This document shows positions 16,641 to 25,513 of a stretch of DNA of 42,517 nt, piece by piece. The position numbers and the translations under genes were made by a program. The stretch spans positions 1-42,517 of the IMG/VR virus record IMGVR_UViG_3300013132_005449, one strand, 5' to 3'. The notes under the pieces were generated by a model, which saw nothing but the letters and a program-made list of their open reading frames with translations, was not told the DNA's origin and searched no databases. The DNA comes from a virus. Each line of letters opens with the position of its first letter. Position 1 is the first letter of the stretch.

Positions 16641-17029
16641 TTAATGTACCTGTAAGTGTTGGAGAATTGATTGATAAGTTATCAATTCTTCAAGTAAAAA
16701 AGAAAAAAATATCAAATCCTGAAAAACTATCTTACGTAAATAAAGAATTTGAGTTACTTTATAATACCTCGGCAGAATTCTTAAACAATATGGAAATTGA
16801 AAATCTGTACCATGAGTTAGTTGAGACTAATTCAAATCTATGGGAGATTGAAGATAGGTTAAGAGTTTTAGAACAAAACGGAAGATTCGAAGGTGAATTC
16901 GTTGATTTGGCTCGCAAAGTTTATTTCACCAACGACAAAAGGTTTGAATTGAAAAATGAAATCAATTTACTCACTTCGTCTGAAATTAGAGAAATCAAAG
17001 AATATGTGGATTATAAAAACAAAAATTAA
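16637..17029 (+). CDS. DUF6165-like protein
   Basis: A 130-residue helical protein with the layout I associate with DUF6165. It opens VPVSVGELIDKLSILQVKKKKI, where the family reads SVGEIVDKLTILEIK. A central NSNLWEIEDRLRVLE and LARKVYFTNDKRFELKNEINLL follow. DUF6165 proteins occur in bacterial polysaccharide and glycosyltransferase clusters and their biochemical role is unknown to me. Here the gene lies between the GME-like epimerase and phoH, consistent with that link. Confidence 0.65.
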   Translation: MINVPVSVGELIDKLSILQVKKKKISNPEKLSYVNKEFELLYNTSAEFLNNMEIENLYHELVETNSNLWEIEDRLRVLEQNGRFEGEFVDLARKVYFTNDKRFELKNEINLLTSSEIREIKEYVDYKNKN

Positions 17030-17032
17030 AAC

Positions 17033-17767
17033 ATGGGAAGAACCTCAAAAAAAATGAGTGGCTCAACTACTCAAAGGGATGAAACGAACCCTAAAACAAA
17101 AAAAGATTTAATTTCCTCAATAATAAAAAGAAAAACGAAACAAAAATTTTTATCAGAAAATCAGAAAGTCTATTATGAAACACTTTCTAAAAATCAAATA
17201 ACAATATGTTCAGGACCAGCGGGTGTTGGTAAAAGTTATGTTGCAATGAAATGTGCAATTGATTTACTATCAGACCCTCTTTCTCCTTATGAAAAAATAA
17301 TAATTGTAAGACCAGCAGTTGAAGCTGAAGAAAAATTAGGAAGTTTACCAGGAGGTGTTGAAGAAAAACTTGACCCTTATATTTTTCCGTCATATTATCT
17401 TCTTAATAAAATTATTGGTAAAGAGGTCAGAGAAAAATTGAAAGAGATTGAAGCAATTGAAGTTTTTGCCCTTGCTTACATGAGAGGTATGAATATTGAT
17501 AATTCAATATTAATTTTTGAAGAAGCTCAAAATTCAACTCCAAGTCAAATGAAACTTTTACTTACAAGAATAGGTTTCAATTCTAAATTCTTCATATCGG
17601 GTGATTTGGAACAATTTGATAGACATAAAGATAGAACACAAACAGGTTTATATGATGTACTACATAGGTTTGAAGGTATTGAAGATATCGGAATATTTGA
17701 ATTCAAACCATATGATGTGGTTAGAAACCCAATAATTTCCAAAATTCTTAAGAACTACGAACAATGA
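17033..17767 (+). CDS. phoH: PhoH-like ATPase
   Basis: A 244-residue P-loop ATPase of the PhoH family. It has Walker A GPAGVGKS (61-68), the PhoH-typical IIIVRPAVEAEEKLGSLPG segment (~89-107), Walker B ILIFEEAQN (159-167), the sensor KFFISGDLEQFD, and a C-terminal DVVRNPIISKIL. The first ~40 residues are a basic extension. PhoH is common in marine T4-like phages. The family is an ATPase, with RNA helicase/nuclease partnerships reported for cellular relatives, but its job in phage is unsettled. The 4-nt overlap couples it to the HAD-like gene. Confidence 0.92.
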   Translation: MGRTSKKMSGSTTQRDETNPKTKKDLISSIIKRKTKQKFLSENQKVYYETLSKNQITICSGPAGVGKSYVAMKCAIDLLSDPLSPYEKIIIVRPAVEAEEKLGSLPGGVEEKLDPYIFPSYYLLNKIIGKEVREKLKEIEAIEVFALAYMRGMNIDNSILIFEEAQNSTPSQMKLLLTRIGFNSKFFISGDLEQFDRHKDRTQTGLYDVLHRFEGIEDIGIFEFKPYDVVRNPIISKILKNYEQ

Positions 17768-18354
17768 GAATTGGTATTGAAATAAATGGTGTGTTGAGAG
17801 ATACTCTGAAAAAAATTTCAGAAGTATACGAAAAATGGTATATAGAAAACCCTTATAAAGATGAAGAACAGAAAGGTGAGGTTTTATCAGAACTAACTTC
17901 AATGGATATTAGAAAACATCTAAAATTTAATGACGACGATGAGTTATATAACTTTTTATACAAAGAATACACAATGGAAATTTTTGGTCATGCAGGCTCT
18001 GTTGAGTATAATGGTATGAATGATTTAAATGATTTTTATATAGATATGAGGGATAATCATGATATAATCATCGTTTCTGATGAAATAGGAAAATCAAAAC
18101 CCGCGTCATTATTTTTCCTTTCAAAGTTTGGATGTTTGGTTGAAAATATAAAATTTTATAGTGAGTCAACAATAAATTCACTTTGGGAGTCTGTTGACGT
18201 TTTACTTACAGGAAATCCCAACCTATTATTAAACCATCCTGATTCAGTGACTTTGATTAAATATGAAACTTTGTATAATAAAGAAATTCAATCAAAACAC
18301 TCAATCACCAAAATAAAAGATTTGAAATCTGAAGTAGAAAAAATTTATGCTTAA
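17764..18354 (+). CDS. HAD-like protein with degenerate catalytic motif
   Basis: A 196-residue protein shaped like phage HAD-fold 5'-nucleotidase/phosphatase proteins (MRIGIEINGVLRDT opening, then IIIVSDEIGKSKPASLFFLSKF, then VDVLLTGNP). HAD enzymes use DxDx(T/V) as motif I. Here the two Asp positions are Glu6 and Asn8, and the motif IV acidic pair is TG, so classical phosphatase activity is probably lost. Motif II and III positions (Ser, Lys) are still recognisable. It may be a binding or regulatory pseudoenzyme. It overlaps both neighbours. Confidence 0.65.
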   Translation: MRIGIEINGVLRDTLKKISEVYEKWYIENPYKDEEQKGEVLSELTSMDIRKHLKFNDDDELYNFLYKEYTMEIFGHAGSVEYNGMNDLNDFYIDMRDNHDIIIVSDEIGKSKPASLFFLSKFGCLVENIKFYSESTINSLWESVDVLLTGNPNLLLNHPDSVTLIKYETLYNKEIQSKHSITKIKDLKSEVEKIYA

Positions 18355-18637
18355 CGTACTTGGTGAAAATTACTACATTGACTTAGATGAAGTTGAAAAA
18401 TATTTGGATATGTTTGACCAACAAAATGATACGTTGGATTCTATAACAGGCACAACCGAAATGAGAATAAATGTTATCAAATTTGAATTGGTAAAACTTT
18501 TGTTAGAAACAATTCTATCTGAACAAGAACCCTTAGAAGACAAGTTAGGGTTAAATTCAAATAAACATAATACCTCGGTTCCTTTCAAATTAGCGTTCAA
18601 CTCATTACTAAATAAAAAATTAATTAATCATTATTAA
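18347..18637 (+). CDS. Hypothetical protein
   Basis: A 96-residue acidic, helical protein without recognised family. It opens MLNVLGENYYIDLDEVEKYLDMF and has a Leu-rich central helix (FELVKLLLETILSEQEPLEDKLG). The start overlaps the HAD-like stop by 8 nt and the stop is 1 nt before the next ATG. Such small helical proteins at operon joints may be partners of a neighbour, but nothing in the sequence shows which. Confidence 0.65.
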   Translation: MLNVLGENYYIDLDEVEKYLDMFDQQNDTLDSITGTTEMRINVIKFELVKLLLETILSEQEPLEDKLGLNSNKHNTSVPFKLAFNSLLNKKLINHY

Positions 18638-18638
18638 T

Positions 18639-19685
18639 ATGCAACAAATCGCAAAAGAAAAAGTAGAGTTATCTATCAAAAACTTGGAAGAAAAAAAAGT
18701 CAAACTTTATTTTTTAGTTCAAGACACAAAGGGTAACGCTAAAGCATCTGTTAGATACATTTATCAGATTGCAGAGACTCTCAAAAGAAATGGATTCAAT
18801 CCTATAATTCTCCACGAAACTAAGGACTTTGGGAAAGTAACTTGGATGGGTGAAGAATTTACAAATCTTCCTCATAAATCTATTGAAGGTGAACAATTGG
18901 AAATTTCTCCTGAGGATTTTTTAATTATTCCAGAAATATTTGGTTACGTAATGGACCAAGTAAAACAATTACCTTGTGCTAAAATTGTTATCACACAACA
19001 ATACGCACATATGTTAGAAACTTTAAATCCTGGTCAATCTTGGAATCAATTTGGTTTTTTAAAATGTATTACAACAAACCACAAACAAAAAGAATATATT
19101 GAAAGAGTGATGAGACAATCATCAATTGATGTTATCAAACCATATTTGACTGATAATTTCACACCAAAAACTACACCACATTTACCAATTATTGGTATTC
19201 ATACTAAAGAACAATCTGACGCTTTGAATATCATCAAAACATTTTATCTTAAATTCCCTCAATATAGATGGTTTACTTTCAGGGACCTCAGAGGGCTTTC
19301 TGAAAAAGAATTTGCAAGCTCATTGAGAGATTGTTTTGTGAGTGTTTGGATTGACGATAAAAGTGGTTTTGGAACATTCCCATTGGAATCTATGAAATCA
19401 AATGTGCCTTGTATTGGAAAAATACCTGATTTGATGCCTGATTGGATGAATGAAGATAATGGAATTTGGATTACGGACCAAACTTTGTTCCCCGATGTTA
19501 TCGCAGATTTTGTTCAGAATTGGTTAGAAGATAATATTAAACCAGAACTTTACGAACAAATTAAAACAACCGCAAATTCATTCACTAAAAATGAATTTGA
19601 ACAAAACGTAATAAATTTATTTGATGGCTATTTGAATGTAAGAGCAAATGGATTCAAAGACCAACTTTCAAAAACAGAAAACTAA
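18639..19685 (+). CDS. GT-B glycosyltransferase (GT4-like)
   Basis: A 348-residue protein with GT-B organisation. The N-terminal Rossmann half is KVKLYFLVQDTKGNAKASVRY... and ends in CAKIVITQQYAHMLE and LKCITTNHKQKEYIE. The second half starts LPIIGIHTKEQSDALNIIK and includes the donor-site region VSVWIDDKSGFGTFPLESMKSNVPCIG, whose FGTFPLESM matches the EG-x-x-x-x-E pattern of GT4 enzymes. It ends the larger sugar operon together with the following GT2. Donor and acceptor are unknown. Confidence 0.8.
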   Translation: MQQIAKEKVELSIKNLEEKKVKLYFLVQDTKGNAKASVRYIYQIAETLKRNGFNPIILHETKDFGKVTWMGEEFTNLPHKSIEGEQLEISPEDFLIIPEIFGYVMDQVKQLPCAKIVITQQYAHMLETLNPGQSWNQFGFLKCITTNHKQKEYIERVMRQSSIDVIKPYLTDNFTPKTTPHLPIIGIHTKEQSDALNIIKTFYLKFPQYRWFTFRDLRGLSEKEFASSLRDCFVSVWIDDKSGFGTFPLESMKSNVPCIGKIPDLMPDWMNEDNGIWITDQTLFPDVIADFVQNWLEDNIKPELYEQIKTTANSFTKNEFEQNVINLFDGYLNVRANGFKDQLSKTEN

Positions 19686-19686
19686 T

Positions 19687-20493
19687 ATGGAAAACAAAGT
19701 ACCAGTCTCAATAATTTTACCCATCAAATCTGCATTAGCGAAAGATTTCGATGATTATTTCAAAAAAGCAATTGATTCAATTAAGAACCAACAAGTTGAA
19801 GTCGAAGAATTAATCATAATTCATACAACTGAAGAACAGTTGAAAGATGTTCTCAAAAACTACGATTTTGGGAATATTAATGTGAACTTACTTGAATGGG
19901 CAGAAGAACCAAATTACGCACTTCAAGTAAATCACGGTATCAAAAATGCTAAATCAGAGTGGATTTCTCTTTTCGAATTTGATGACGAATATTCGAATAT
20001 ATGGTTTAAAAATTTCAAAAAATATTCTGAAAGTTTCCCTGAAGTACAAATGTTTTTACCTGTTGTGGTTGAAGTTGATGAGAAAGGGATTTTCGCGGGA
20101 TTTACTAATGAAGCAACTTTTGCGGCAAACTTCACTCAAGAACTTGGTTTCTTAACGAACGAAACATTACAGGAATATCAAAATTTCCAAACTGCTGGTT
20201 CTGTGATTAAAAAATCATTGTTCGAGGATTTTGGTGGATTCAAACCTTCTATTAAACTTACTTTTATATATGAACTACTACTGAGACTTACTTACAATTC
20301 AGTTTCAATTATGACGATTCCTAAGCTTGGATATAAGCACATCAATTTGAGAGAAGGTTCAATCTTTTGGAACTACAAATTTGGTGAAGAAAAAATGATT
20401 GAAGATGAAGTAAGATTTTGGATTCAGACCGCTAAGAAAGAATATTTTTTCACCGACGATAGAGTCATAAAATATGAAACATCAAATGCTTAA
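19687..20493 (+). CDS. GT2 family glycosyltransferase
   Basis: A 268-residue GT-A protein. VPVSIILPIKSA is the first strand, LIIIHTTEEQL the nucleotide-binding turn, ALQVNHGIKNAKSEWISLFEFDDEY the region holding the DxD-type FDDE site, and TAGSVIKKSLFEDFGGFKPS the usual segment after it. The frame is open further upstream (ATG at 19648), but the ATG at 19687 lies 1 nt after the preceding stop, as for its neighbours, and gives the normal family N-terminus. Its stop overlaps the sigma-factor start by one base (TAATG). Confidence 0.82.
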   Translation: MENKVPVSIILPIKSALAKDFDDYFKKAIDSIKNQQVEVEELIIIHTTEEQLKDVLKNYDFGNINVNLLEWAEEPNYALQVNHGIKNAKSEWISLFEFDDEYSNIWFKNFKKYSESFPEVQMFLPVVVEVDEKGIFAGFTNEATFAANFTQELGFLTNETLQEYQNFQTAGSVIKKSLFEDFGGFKPSIKLTFIYELLLRLTYNSVSIMTIPKLGYKHINLREGSIFWNYKFGEEKMIEDEVRFWIQTAKKEYFFTDDRVIKYETSNA

Positions 20494-21239
20494 TGCAAGA
20501 AACTCTATCTGCACAAACAGAGGATGTATTATCAAAAAAAAGGGGAAGAAAAGCGGTAAAAGAAAATTATTTTGATGTAAGAGAAGAAACGGCAGTTCGG
20601 AATTTCCTTATTGCAGAAACCTCCGAAGAGAAGAATAAAATCTACAACGAATTTCTTAGAGCTCCTTTGGACAAGATGATATCGTCTATCATAAGACGTT
20701 ACAAATTGTATCGTAAAGATATGGATTTTATCGAAATCCATACAGACACTCATTCTTTCTTGATGACCAAAGTTGATAAATTCAAACCATCAAAGAACAA
20801 AAAAGCTTATTCATACTTCGGTACCATATGTAAGAATTACCTCATGGGTCAAATTATAAAAGACCAAAAAGAGACAAATAGAAAAGTTTCTTATGAGGAT
20901 ATATCTGCAGCAATAGAAGAAAGACCAGATATGATATACAGAATTGATGAAGATTTAGTACAGTCAGATATTTTAATTTCTCAGTACCTCAACGAGTTGA
21001 AAAAGTTTATTGAATTAGAAACTTTAAATGAAAACGAACAAAAACTCGGTTACGCTCTGATTGATTTATTCGACAATTATGAAAGCATTTTTTCAGGTGC
21101 CGACAACAACAAATTTAATAAGAACGTAATCTTACTGTCCTTGCGTGAAATGACTAATCTAAGTACCAAAGAAATCAGGAGTTCAATCAAAAGATTCAAA
21201 AAACTATATTTGGTTATTCAGCATAAACTAAAAAATTGA
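20493..21239 (+). CDS. gp55-like late sigma factor (candidate)
   Basis: A 248-residue protein with sigma-70 region 2-like layout. LDKMISSIIRRYKLYRKDMDF is followed by KVDKFKPSKNKKAYSYFGTICKNYLMGQIIKDQKETNRKVSYEDI (given here in outline), comparable to T4 gp55 with its HNFD...[24 protein letters not shown]. Near the end, VILLSLREMTNLSTKEIRSSIKRF could be a helix-turn-helix like region 4, longer than in T4 gp55 (~185 aa). The role would be to direct host RNA polymerase to late promoters, plausibly the TATTTAT boxes. It lies directly before the structural genes. The similarity is distant. Confidence 0.62.
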   Translation: MQETLSAQTEDVLSKKRGRKAVKENYFDVREETAVRNFLIAETSEEKNKIYNEFLRAPLDKMISSIIRRYKLYRKDMDFIEIHTDTHSFLMTKVDKFKPSKNKKAYSYFGTICKNYLMGQIIKDQKETNRKVSYEDISAAIEERPDMIYRIDEDLVQSDILISQYLNELKKFIELETLNENEQKLGYALIDLFDNYESIFSGADNNKFNKNVILLSLREMTNLSTKEIRSSIKRFKKLYLVIQHKLKN

Positions 21240-21246
21240 TAGAAAG

Positions 21247-21254
21247 TATTTATA
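21247..21254 (+). promoter_or_regulatory. TATTTATA box between sigma gene and structural genes
   Basis: TATTTATA ends only 3 nt before the ATG at 21258. If it is a -10-like element, the transcript would start at or after this ATG, so either a leaderless or later start applies here or the box acts differently. Confidence 0.4.
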
Positions 21255-21257
21255 GTT

Positions 21258-21623
21258 ATGCCAAGACCACAAAGAAAAGAAATTAATTTTACTAAAGATT
21301 CGATTCTATCTCTCATGCAAGAGATATATAATGAGTTAGTTGAGCAAAGACAAACAGCAATACGAATTCAAAATAAAATGTTGTCTATGTTGAAGGACCC
21401 CGAAGACATGACGACAATCGGACCCGTCATAGAGAAACAACAGAAAATCGTTAACGATTGTGTTGAGAAAAAAATAAGTCTATCAAAATTACAATCCAGT
21501 ATTTGGGAAAAATCTAACAGTACTTCTGAATCTTTCTCCATGGCAGATTTGGACGACGACTTACTACAAAATCTCATAGAAAAAGATGTTTCTAATGACG
21601 AAGGAACATACAAAATGAGATGA
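21258..21623 (+). CDS. Hypothetical helical protein
   Basis: A 121-residue protein, probably a helical hairpin or coiled coil (ILSLMQEIYNELVEQRQTAIRIQNKMLSML, then IEKQQKIVNDCVEKKISLSKLQSSIWEK), with an acidic Ser-rich tail. No family is recognised. Size and helical content would be compatible with a chaperone, small packaging subunit or baseplate protein, but nothing decides between them. It is the first gene after the TATTTATA box that opens the tail-type structural run. Confidence 0.6.
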   Translation: MPRPQRKEINFTKDSILSLMQEIYNELVEQRQTAIRIQNKMLSMLKDPEDMTTIGPVIEKQQKIVNDCVEKKISLSKLQSSIWEKSNSTSESFSMADLDDDLLQNLIEKDVSNDEGTYKMR

Positions 21624-21624
21624 A

Positions 21625-23757
21625 ATGCAGGCAAATAATATTTTAGACGTTACTAACGCTGAAGAGAAAATCAATTCCAAAATTGGTGCTCTTAAAACTG
21701 CAATAGATGTTCTTAAGTCTGAAAAGGATTTAAAAAAATCACCAGGTGATGCATTTCAAGAAGCTCAGAAAAATATCACGAGTCAACTCAACAAAATCAA
21801 AGATTTACAAAAAAGATTCCAAAGAGAACCACCGAACTCTATGGACCAACTTTTGAATTTCTTGGGTCAGACGAGAGGTAAAAATATTCAAACTTTAAAA
21901 TATCTGAGGAGAAAAATTTTGGATACCTCAGCCTCTATGGAACCTAAAATGGTTGCAATACTTAAAGAGGAATCAATTAAAGCTTTGGGATGTTCACAAG
22001 AACAAACATACAAAGGTACATCTGCAAAAGATTTTCAATTACAACCATTATCAACAATCCCACAAGGACCAAATGATGGATTTCTATATATCCCAGTTCA
22101 ATCAGTTGATTTTTTCGGTAATTTAAAAAATAGCCCTGATTCACAAATCGGTAAGGTTTATTACGAAAAGCCTGAACCATCCGCAGACCAAATTTTCAGA
22201 CCATTCGGAGGTCGTGAAACATACCCAATGAATAAACAACTTTATCAACTAATGGAGTCATCCAATATTGGTAGAAGTATGAATCAGATTTTGGGTAAAG
22301 ATTACGCTGGTGTTTCGGGACAACCCCTATTCGATGTTCAATATACACTGAATAATGGATTGGGAATTTCAGGTAATTTCTACAGGGTTGCATTAATTGA
22401 TAGAGTTGATAATAGTGGAATAACCGTTAACCGAGTAGGTGAATTTATTTCAGATTACTACAGTACTATCAAACTTGTAGACAACGTAGATGTTACTGCT
22501 CAACTTGTAAACATCTTATCTCAGGCACTTAACATTAAGGCAGAGGTAGGGTTTGGTGAATTGGACAAACAATCAAGATTTGCACTTATAGTTCAAAGAA
22601 TTTTAGGTTTGTGTTTTGATAACAGAAGAGAAATTGACGTAAGTGGTATTGCTAAGATAGGTGAATTAGATGGGGTTGATGAATCATTTTTTGAATTAAA
22701 TGAAATTGATTTGAGAAATATCGAACTTCAAATTGCTAATATCCAAAAGGGGGTAATGGAATTTGAAGATTGTGATAACGTGAAACTTCCCGTTGATGTA
22801 GAAAACTTAGTTGACCAATTAATACAATTTAGAGACTTTACTGCAAGTACAGTTGAACAACAAATTCAAAACTCTGAGCAGATTCTTGACTCTATTGCTG
22901 AAAATCCTGATTGGAAAACTTTAATACCAAATAATTTCAACGTAGGAATTGCAATCAATCAACAAATTATCAAAAAAATTCCATTAGCAATTGCGGCAAC
23001 AGTCCTTACACCAAAGGTCCTATTACCAATTTTTACCGTAATGGCAATTACACAGTCAGCCGCGACCTTCACCTACAACCAAGCGGTAACAAGTGCCAAC
23101 ACACAAATTCAATCTGCGAATACTTTCATAACGTCAGCAAATACAATGCAGACTCAAATTGGTCAAGAGGGTAGTAACATAATCACAAGTGGTGAAGATT
23201 TCTTAAAAAAATGGAAAACTTTTTCAATTGGTGTGATATCAAGAATCAATGAAGAATTTTTGAAAACCCTATATGAGGTTTTGAAAAAAGATATTTTAGG
23301 TTTAATTGCAATTGTGATTCAGGATGTTGAAAAATCTAAGGTATTGAAAAAATATGCAATTATACTTAGATTACTTGAGCTAACAATTATAATTGCTAAA
23401 ATCATAAATGATTATAAAAGATGTAAATCTTTATTGAGTAGTATACTTCTTTTACTAAACTTAATTAATGGCTTAGGTAAAAAAGCTCTCTTCGGTAGTA
23501 GACAAGATATTCCGTTACCGCTTTTGTTAGCTGCTAGTTTACTTCCTGGTTTTTCACCTGAAAGAGCCACAATAAATTTTATAGAAAAATTACAAGGACT
23601 TGGTATACCTACAGGAACTTTACCTGATGGGTCTCCCAATTTGATGTTACTCTATAATTTGATGACCAACAAATCGATTGACGAAGAAAGAGCCAATAAT
23701 GAAAAGATACGTATTGTTTTGGATTCTCCAATCACTGGTGTTGGTAAAGCAATTTAA
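21625..23757 (+). CDS. Large virion/tail-associated protein with hydrophobic C-terminal third
   Basis: A 710-residue protein without recognised family. Residues 1-110 are helical and charged, and 150-280 look globular with a beta-rich section (LFDVQYTLNNGLGISGNFYRVALIDR). Residues 280-450 are helical. Then come strongly hydrophobic segments at ~452-480, ~555-615 and ~630-643, unusual for a soluble tail protein. A Ser/Ala/Asn/Thr-rich repeat-like stretch lies near 488-510 (TSANTQIQSANTFITSANT). It directly precedes the gp5-like hub protein, so a baseplate, tape-measure-like or membrane-interacting ejection protein is possible. Confidence 0.65.
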   Translation: MQANNILDVTNAEEKINSKIGALKTAIDVLKSEKDLKKSPGDAFQEAQKNITSQLNKIKDLQKRFQREPPNSMDQLLNFLGQTRGKNIQTLKYLRRKILDTSASMEPKMVAILKEESIKALGCSQEQTYKGTSAKDFQLQPLSTIPQGPNDGFLYIPVQSVDFFGNLKNSPDSQIGKVYYEKPEPSADQIFRPFGGRETYPMNKQLYQLMESSNIGRSMNQILGKDYAGVSGQPLFDVQYTLNNGLGISGNFYRVALIDRVDNSGITVNRVGEFISDYYSTIKLVDNVDVTAQLVNILSQALNIKAEVGFGELDKQSRFALIVQRILGLCFDNRREIDVSGIAKIGELDGVDESFFELNEIDLRNIELQIANIQKGVMEFEDCDNVKLPVDVENLVDQLIQFRDFTASTVEQQIQNSEQILDSIAENPDWKTLIPNNFNVGIAINQQIIKKIPLAIAATVLTPKVLLPIFTVMAITQSAATFTYNQAVTSANTQIQSANTFITSANTMQTQIGQEGSNIITSGEDFLKKWKTFSIGVISRINEEFLKTLYEVLKKDILGLIAIVIQDVEKSKVLKKYAIILRLLELTIIIAKIINDYKRCKSLLSSILLLLNLINGLGKKALFGSRQDIPLPLLLAASLLPGFSPERATINFIEKLQGLGIPTGTLPDGSPNLMLLYNLMTNKSIDEERANNEKIRIVLDSPITGVGKAI

Positions 23758-23759
23758 TT

Positions 23760-23969
23760 ATGACTAAAGAAGAATTAAATGAGATAGTAAACGAACAATC
23801 AAATTTGGGTAATTTACCAAATGCTAAATTGATTAAGTTCATGGATTTGTTGAGTGATGATTTTGAAATTACAAAAAGAAATGTAATTGCTGGCACAATA
23901 TACTTAGATAAAGTAGAACAATTATATAACAACATTTTAAAGACGTACAATGAGCGAACAAGTGGATGA
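23760..23969 (+). CDS. Small hypothetical protein
   Basis: A 69-residue acidic helical protein (MTKEELNEIVNEQSNLGNL start). Its 3' end overlaps the next gene by 20 nt, and it starts 2 nt after the large structural gene. No family is recognised. Position suggests an assembly partner of the baseplate proteins. Confidence 0.6.
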   Translation: MTKEELNEIVNEQSNLGNLPNAKLIKFMDLLSDDFEITKRNVIAGTIYLDKVEQLYNNILKTYNERTSG

Positions 23970-25494
23970 TAAAAGTATATTTTTTCAATGTAAGGTTTTG
24001 GATATCCAAGACCCTATGATGCTTGGTAGAATCCGAGGTGTTAGAATAATTGATAACTATAATGATATTATAAAGGCGGTTACAGACCCACCATGGAATC
24101 CTGAAAAAGACCCATGGACATCTCGTGACCCATTGGTGTTCAATCCCTTATTACCGTACTTCTTGTATCAAGTTCCAAAAGTTGACGAACTTGTTCAGGT
24201 AATTTATGTTAATAAAGATTTTCAATATCAAAACCAATATTACGTACAAAATACTTTTTCAAGCCCAACCACAACATTCAAAGAATTTAATTTTGGAGCA
24301 AATAAATTTACAGGTACGGGTATGCAAATCAAAAACCCAAAGCCTCTAAAAAACCAAGACGGAACTTATACTGACCGTGCAATACACAAAGGCGTATTCC
24401 CTGAACCAGGTGATAATGCACTATTAGGTAGAGGAAGCGCTGACGTTATAGTAAAACAAGATGATGTATTAATAAGGGCAGGTAAATTTAAAGGACAAGA
24501 ACTACAACCAAACGTAACTCCCGTTAACAACCCACAAAGAGCATTCTTACAGTTATCGAGAATGCAAAGCACAAAACAAATCTTACCCCCTCAGAAATTC
24601 TTCGAACTACAAGAATCTGTTGTGTTGGTAAAATATCTTATTGAGTGGGTAATAACCAACCCTGAAAATATTCAAGACAAATTCACAGGTGACGTTTATT
24701 TATATCAACTCAAACCAGACGCCTCAGTGAATTCAAAAAATCTCACAGTTAATAGTGTTGTGAAAGATAATTTGAAATCACTTGTTGCAACAGAATCGTT
24801 TTCATCTTTATCAAAAGTTGATACTATTAAATTTATAAATGACTTTATAAAGGCATGTAACGATACAGACAAAACTATTAGAGGGACAAAATTATTTTCC
24901 AACAATTCCGCATCCAACAAATTTCCAATTTTTTACAGACCAAGTCCTTTGATGTATCAAAAACTCAATGTTACATCAATTCAGGGCGCAACAGCACTTC
25001 CCTCAACAATTTTGAACTTGATACAAATCTACAAAGGTGTAAAACTTAACGCAGGAGGGAAAGGGGGATATGGGTTGATTTACGCAAAAGGAAAGGTTGG
25101 AATACCACAAATACCAAAGAAAAGAATTGTACCTGACGTAAAATACACAACAATTAGTAATACTATGGGTGCGCTTGGTGCAGATAAAATATTTTTATTA
25201 TCTCACAATTCACAAATACCAGGTAAAAGTAAAATTGTAATGGACAATACTTTATATGGGATTGACGTAGATAAACAATCAGAACTCAAAGAACAAACAG
25301 CTAGTTTTGTACGTGGGGAACAACTTATGGAACTCATAGATTTGATTGTTAGATTCCTTGTAACACACACTCACGCTTATCCTGGGTTACCTCCAGTACC
25401 TGTTACACAAGACGGTACTTCAGTTTCAAAAATTCTCGAAGAATTACAAAACGCCGCAAACAAAATACTTAATTCCAATATCAGACTTAATTGA
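23950..25494 (+). CDS. gp5-like baseplate hub protein with N-terminal OB fold, no lysozyme domain
   Basis: A 514-residue protein. Residues ~8-115 follow the phage hub OB-fold pattern: FFQCKVLDIQDPMMLGRIRGVRI (compare the gp5/VgrG DP...GRVRVR strand), a DPW...DPLVFNPLLPYFLYQVPKVDELVQVIYV middle and NQYYVQNTF. The middle half has no lysozyme signature. The end has a VTHTHAYPGLPPVP motif, common near the C-terminus of baseplate spike/hub proteins of T4-like phages. It would sit at the centre of the baseplate. T4 gp5 carries a lysozyme domain, and here either that function is absent or another protein supplies it. Confidence 0.7.
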   Translation: MSEQVDDKSIFFQCKVLDIQDPMMLGRIRGVRIIDNYNDIIKAVTDPPWNPEKDPWTSRDPLVFNPLLPYFLYQVPKVDELVQVIYVNKDFQYQNQYYVQNTFSSPTTTFKEFNFGANKFTGTGMQIKNPKPLKNQDGTYTDRAIHKGVFPEPGDNALLGRGSADVIVKQDDVLIRAGKFKGQELQPNVTPVNNPQRAFLQLSRMQSTKQILPPQKFFELQESVVLVKYLIEWVITNPENIQDKFTGDVYLYQLKPDASVNSKNLTVNSVVKDNLKSLVATESFSSLSKVDTIKFINDFIKACNDTDKTIRGTKLFSNNSASNKFPIFYRPSPLMYQKLNVTSIQGATALPSTILNLIQIYKGVKLNAGGKGGYGLIYAKGKVGIPQIPKKRIVPDVKYTTISNTMGALGADKIFLLSHNSQIPGKSKIVMDNTLYGIDVDKQSELKEQTASFVRGEQLMELIDLIVRFLVTHTHAYPGLPPVPVTQDGTSVSKILEELQNAANKILNSNIRLN

Positions 25495-25501
25495 TATTTA
25501 T
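25495..25501 (+). promoter_or_regulatory. TATTTAT box upstream of the 25514 gene
   Basis: TATTTAT (context TTGATATTTATAAG) ends 12 nt before the ATG at 25514, in the only gap larger than a few bases in this part of the structural operon. Confidence 0.5.
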
Positions 25502-25513
25502 AAGAAAAAGTAA

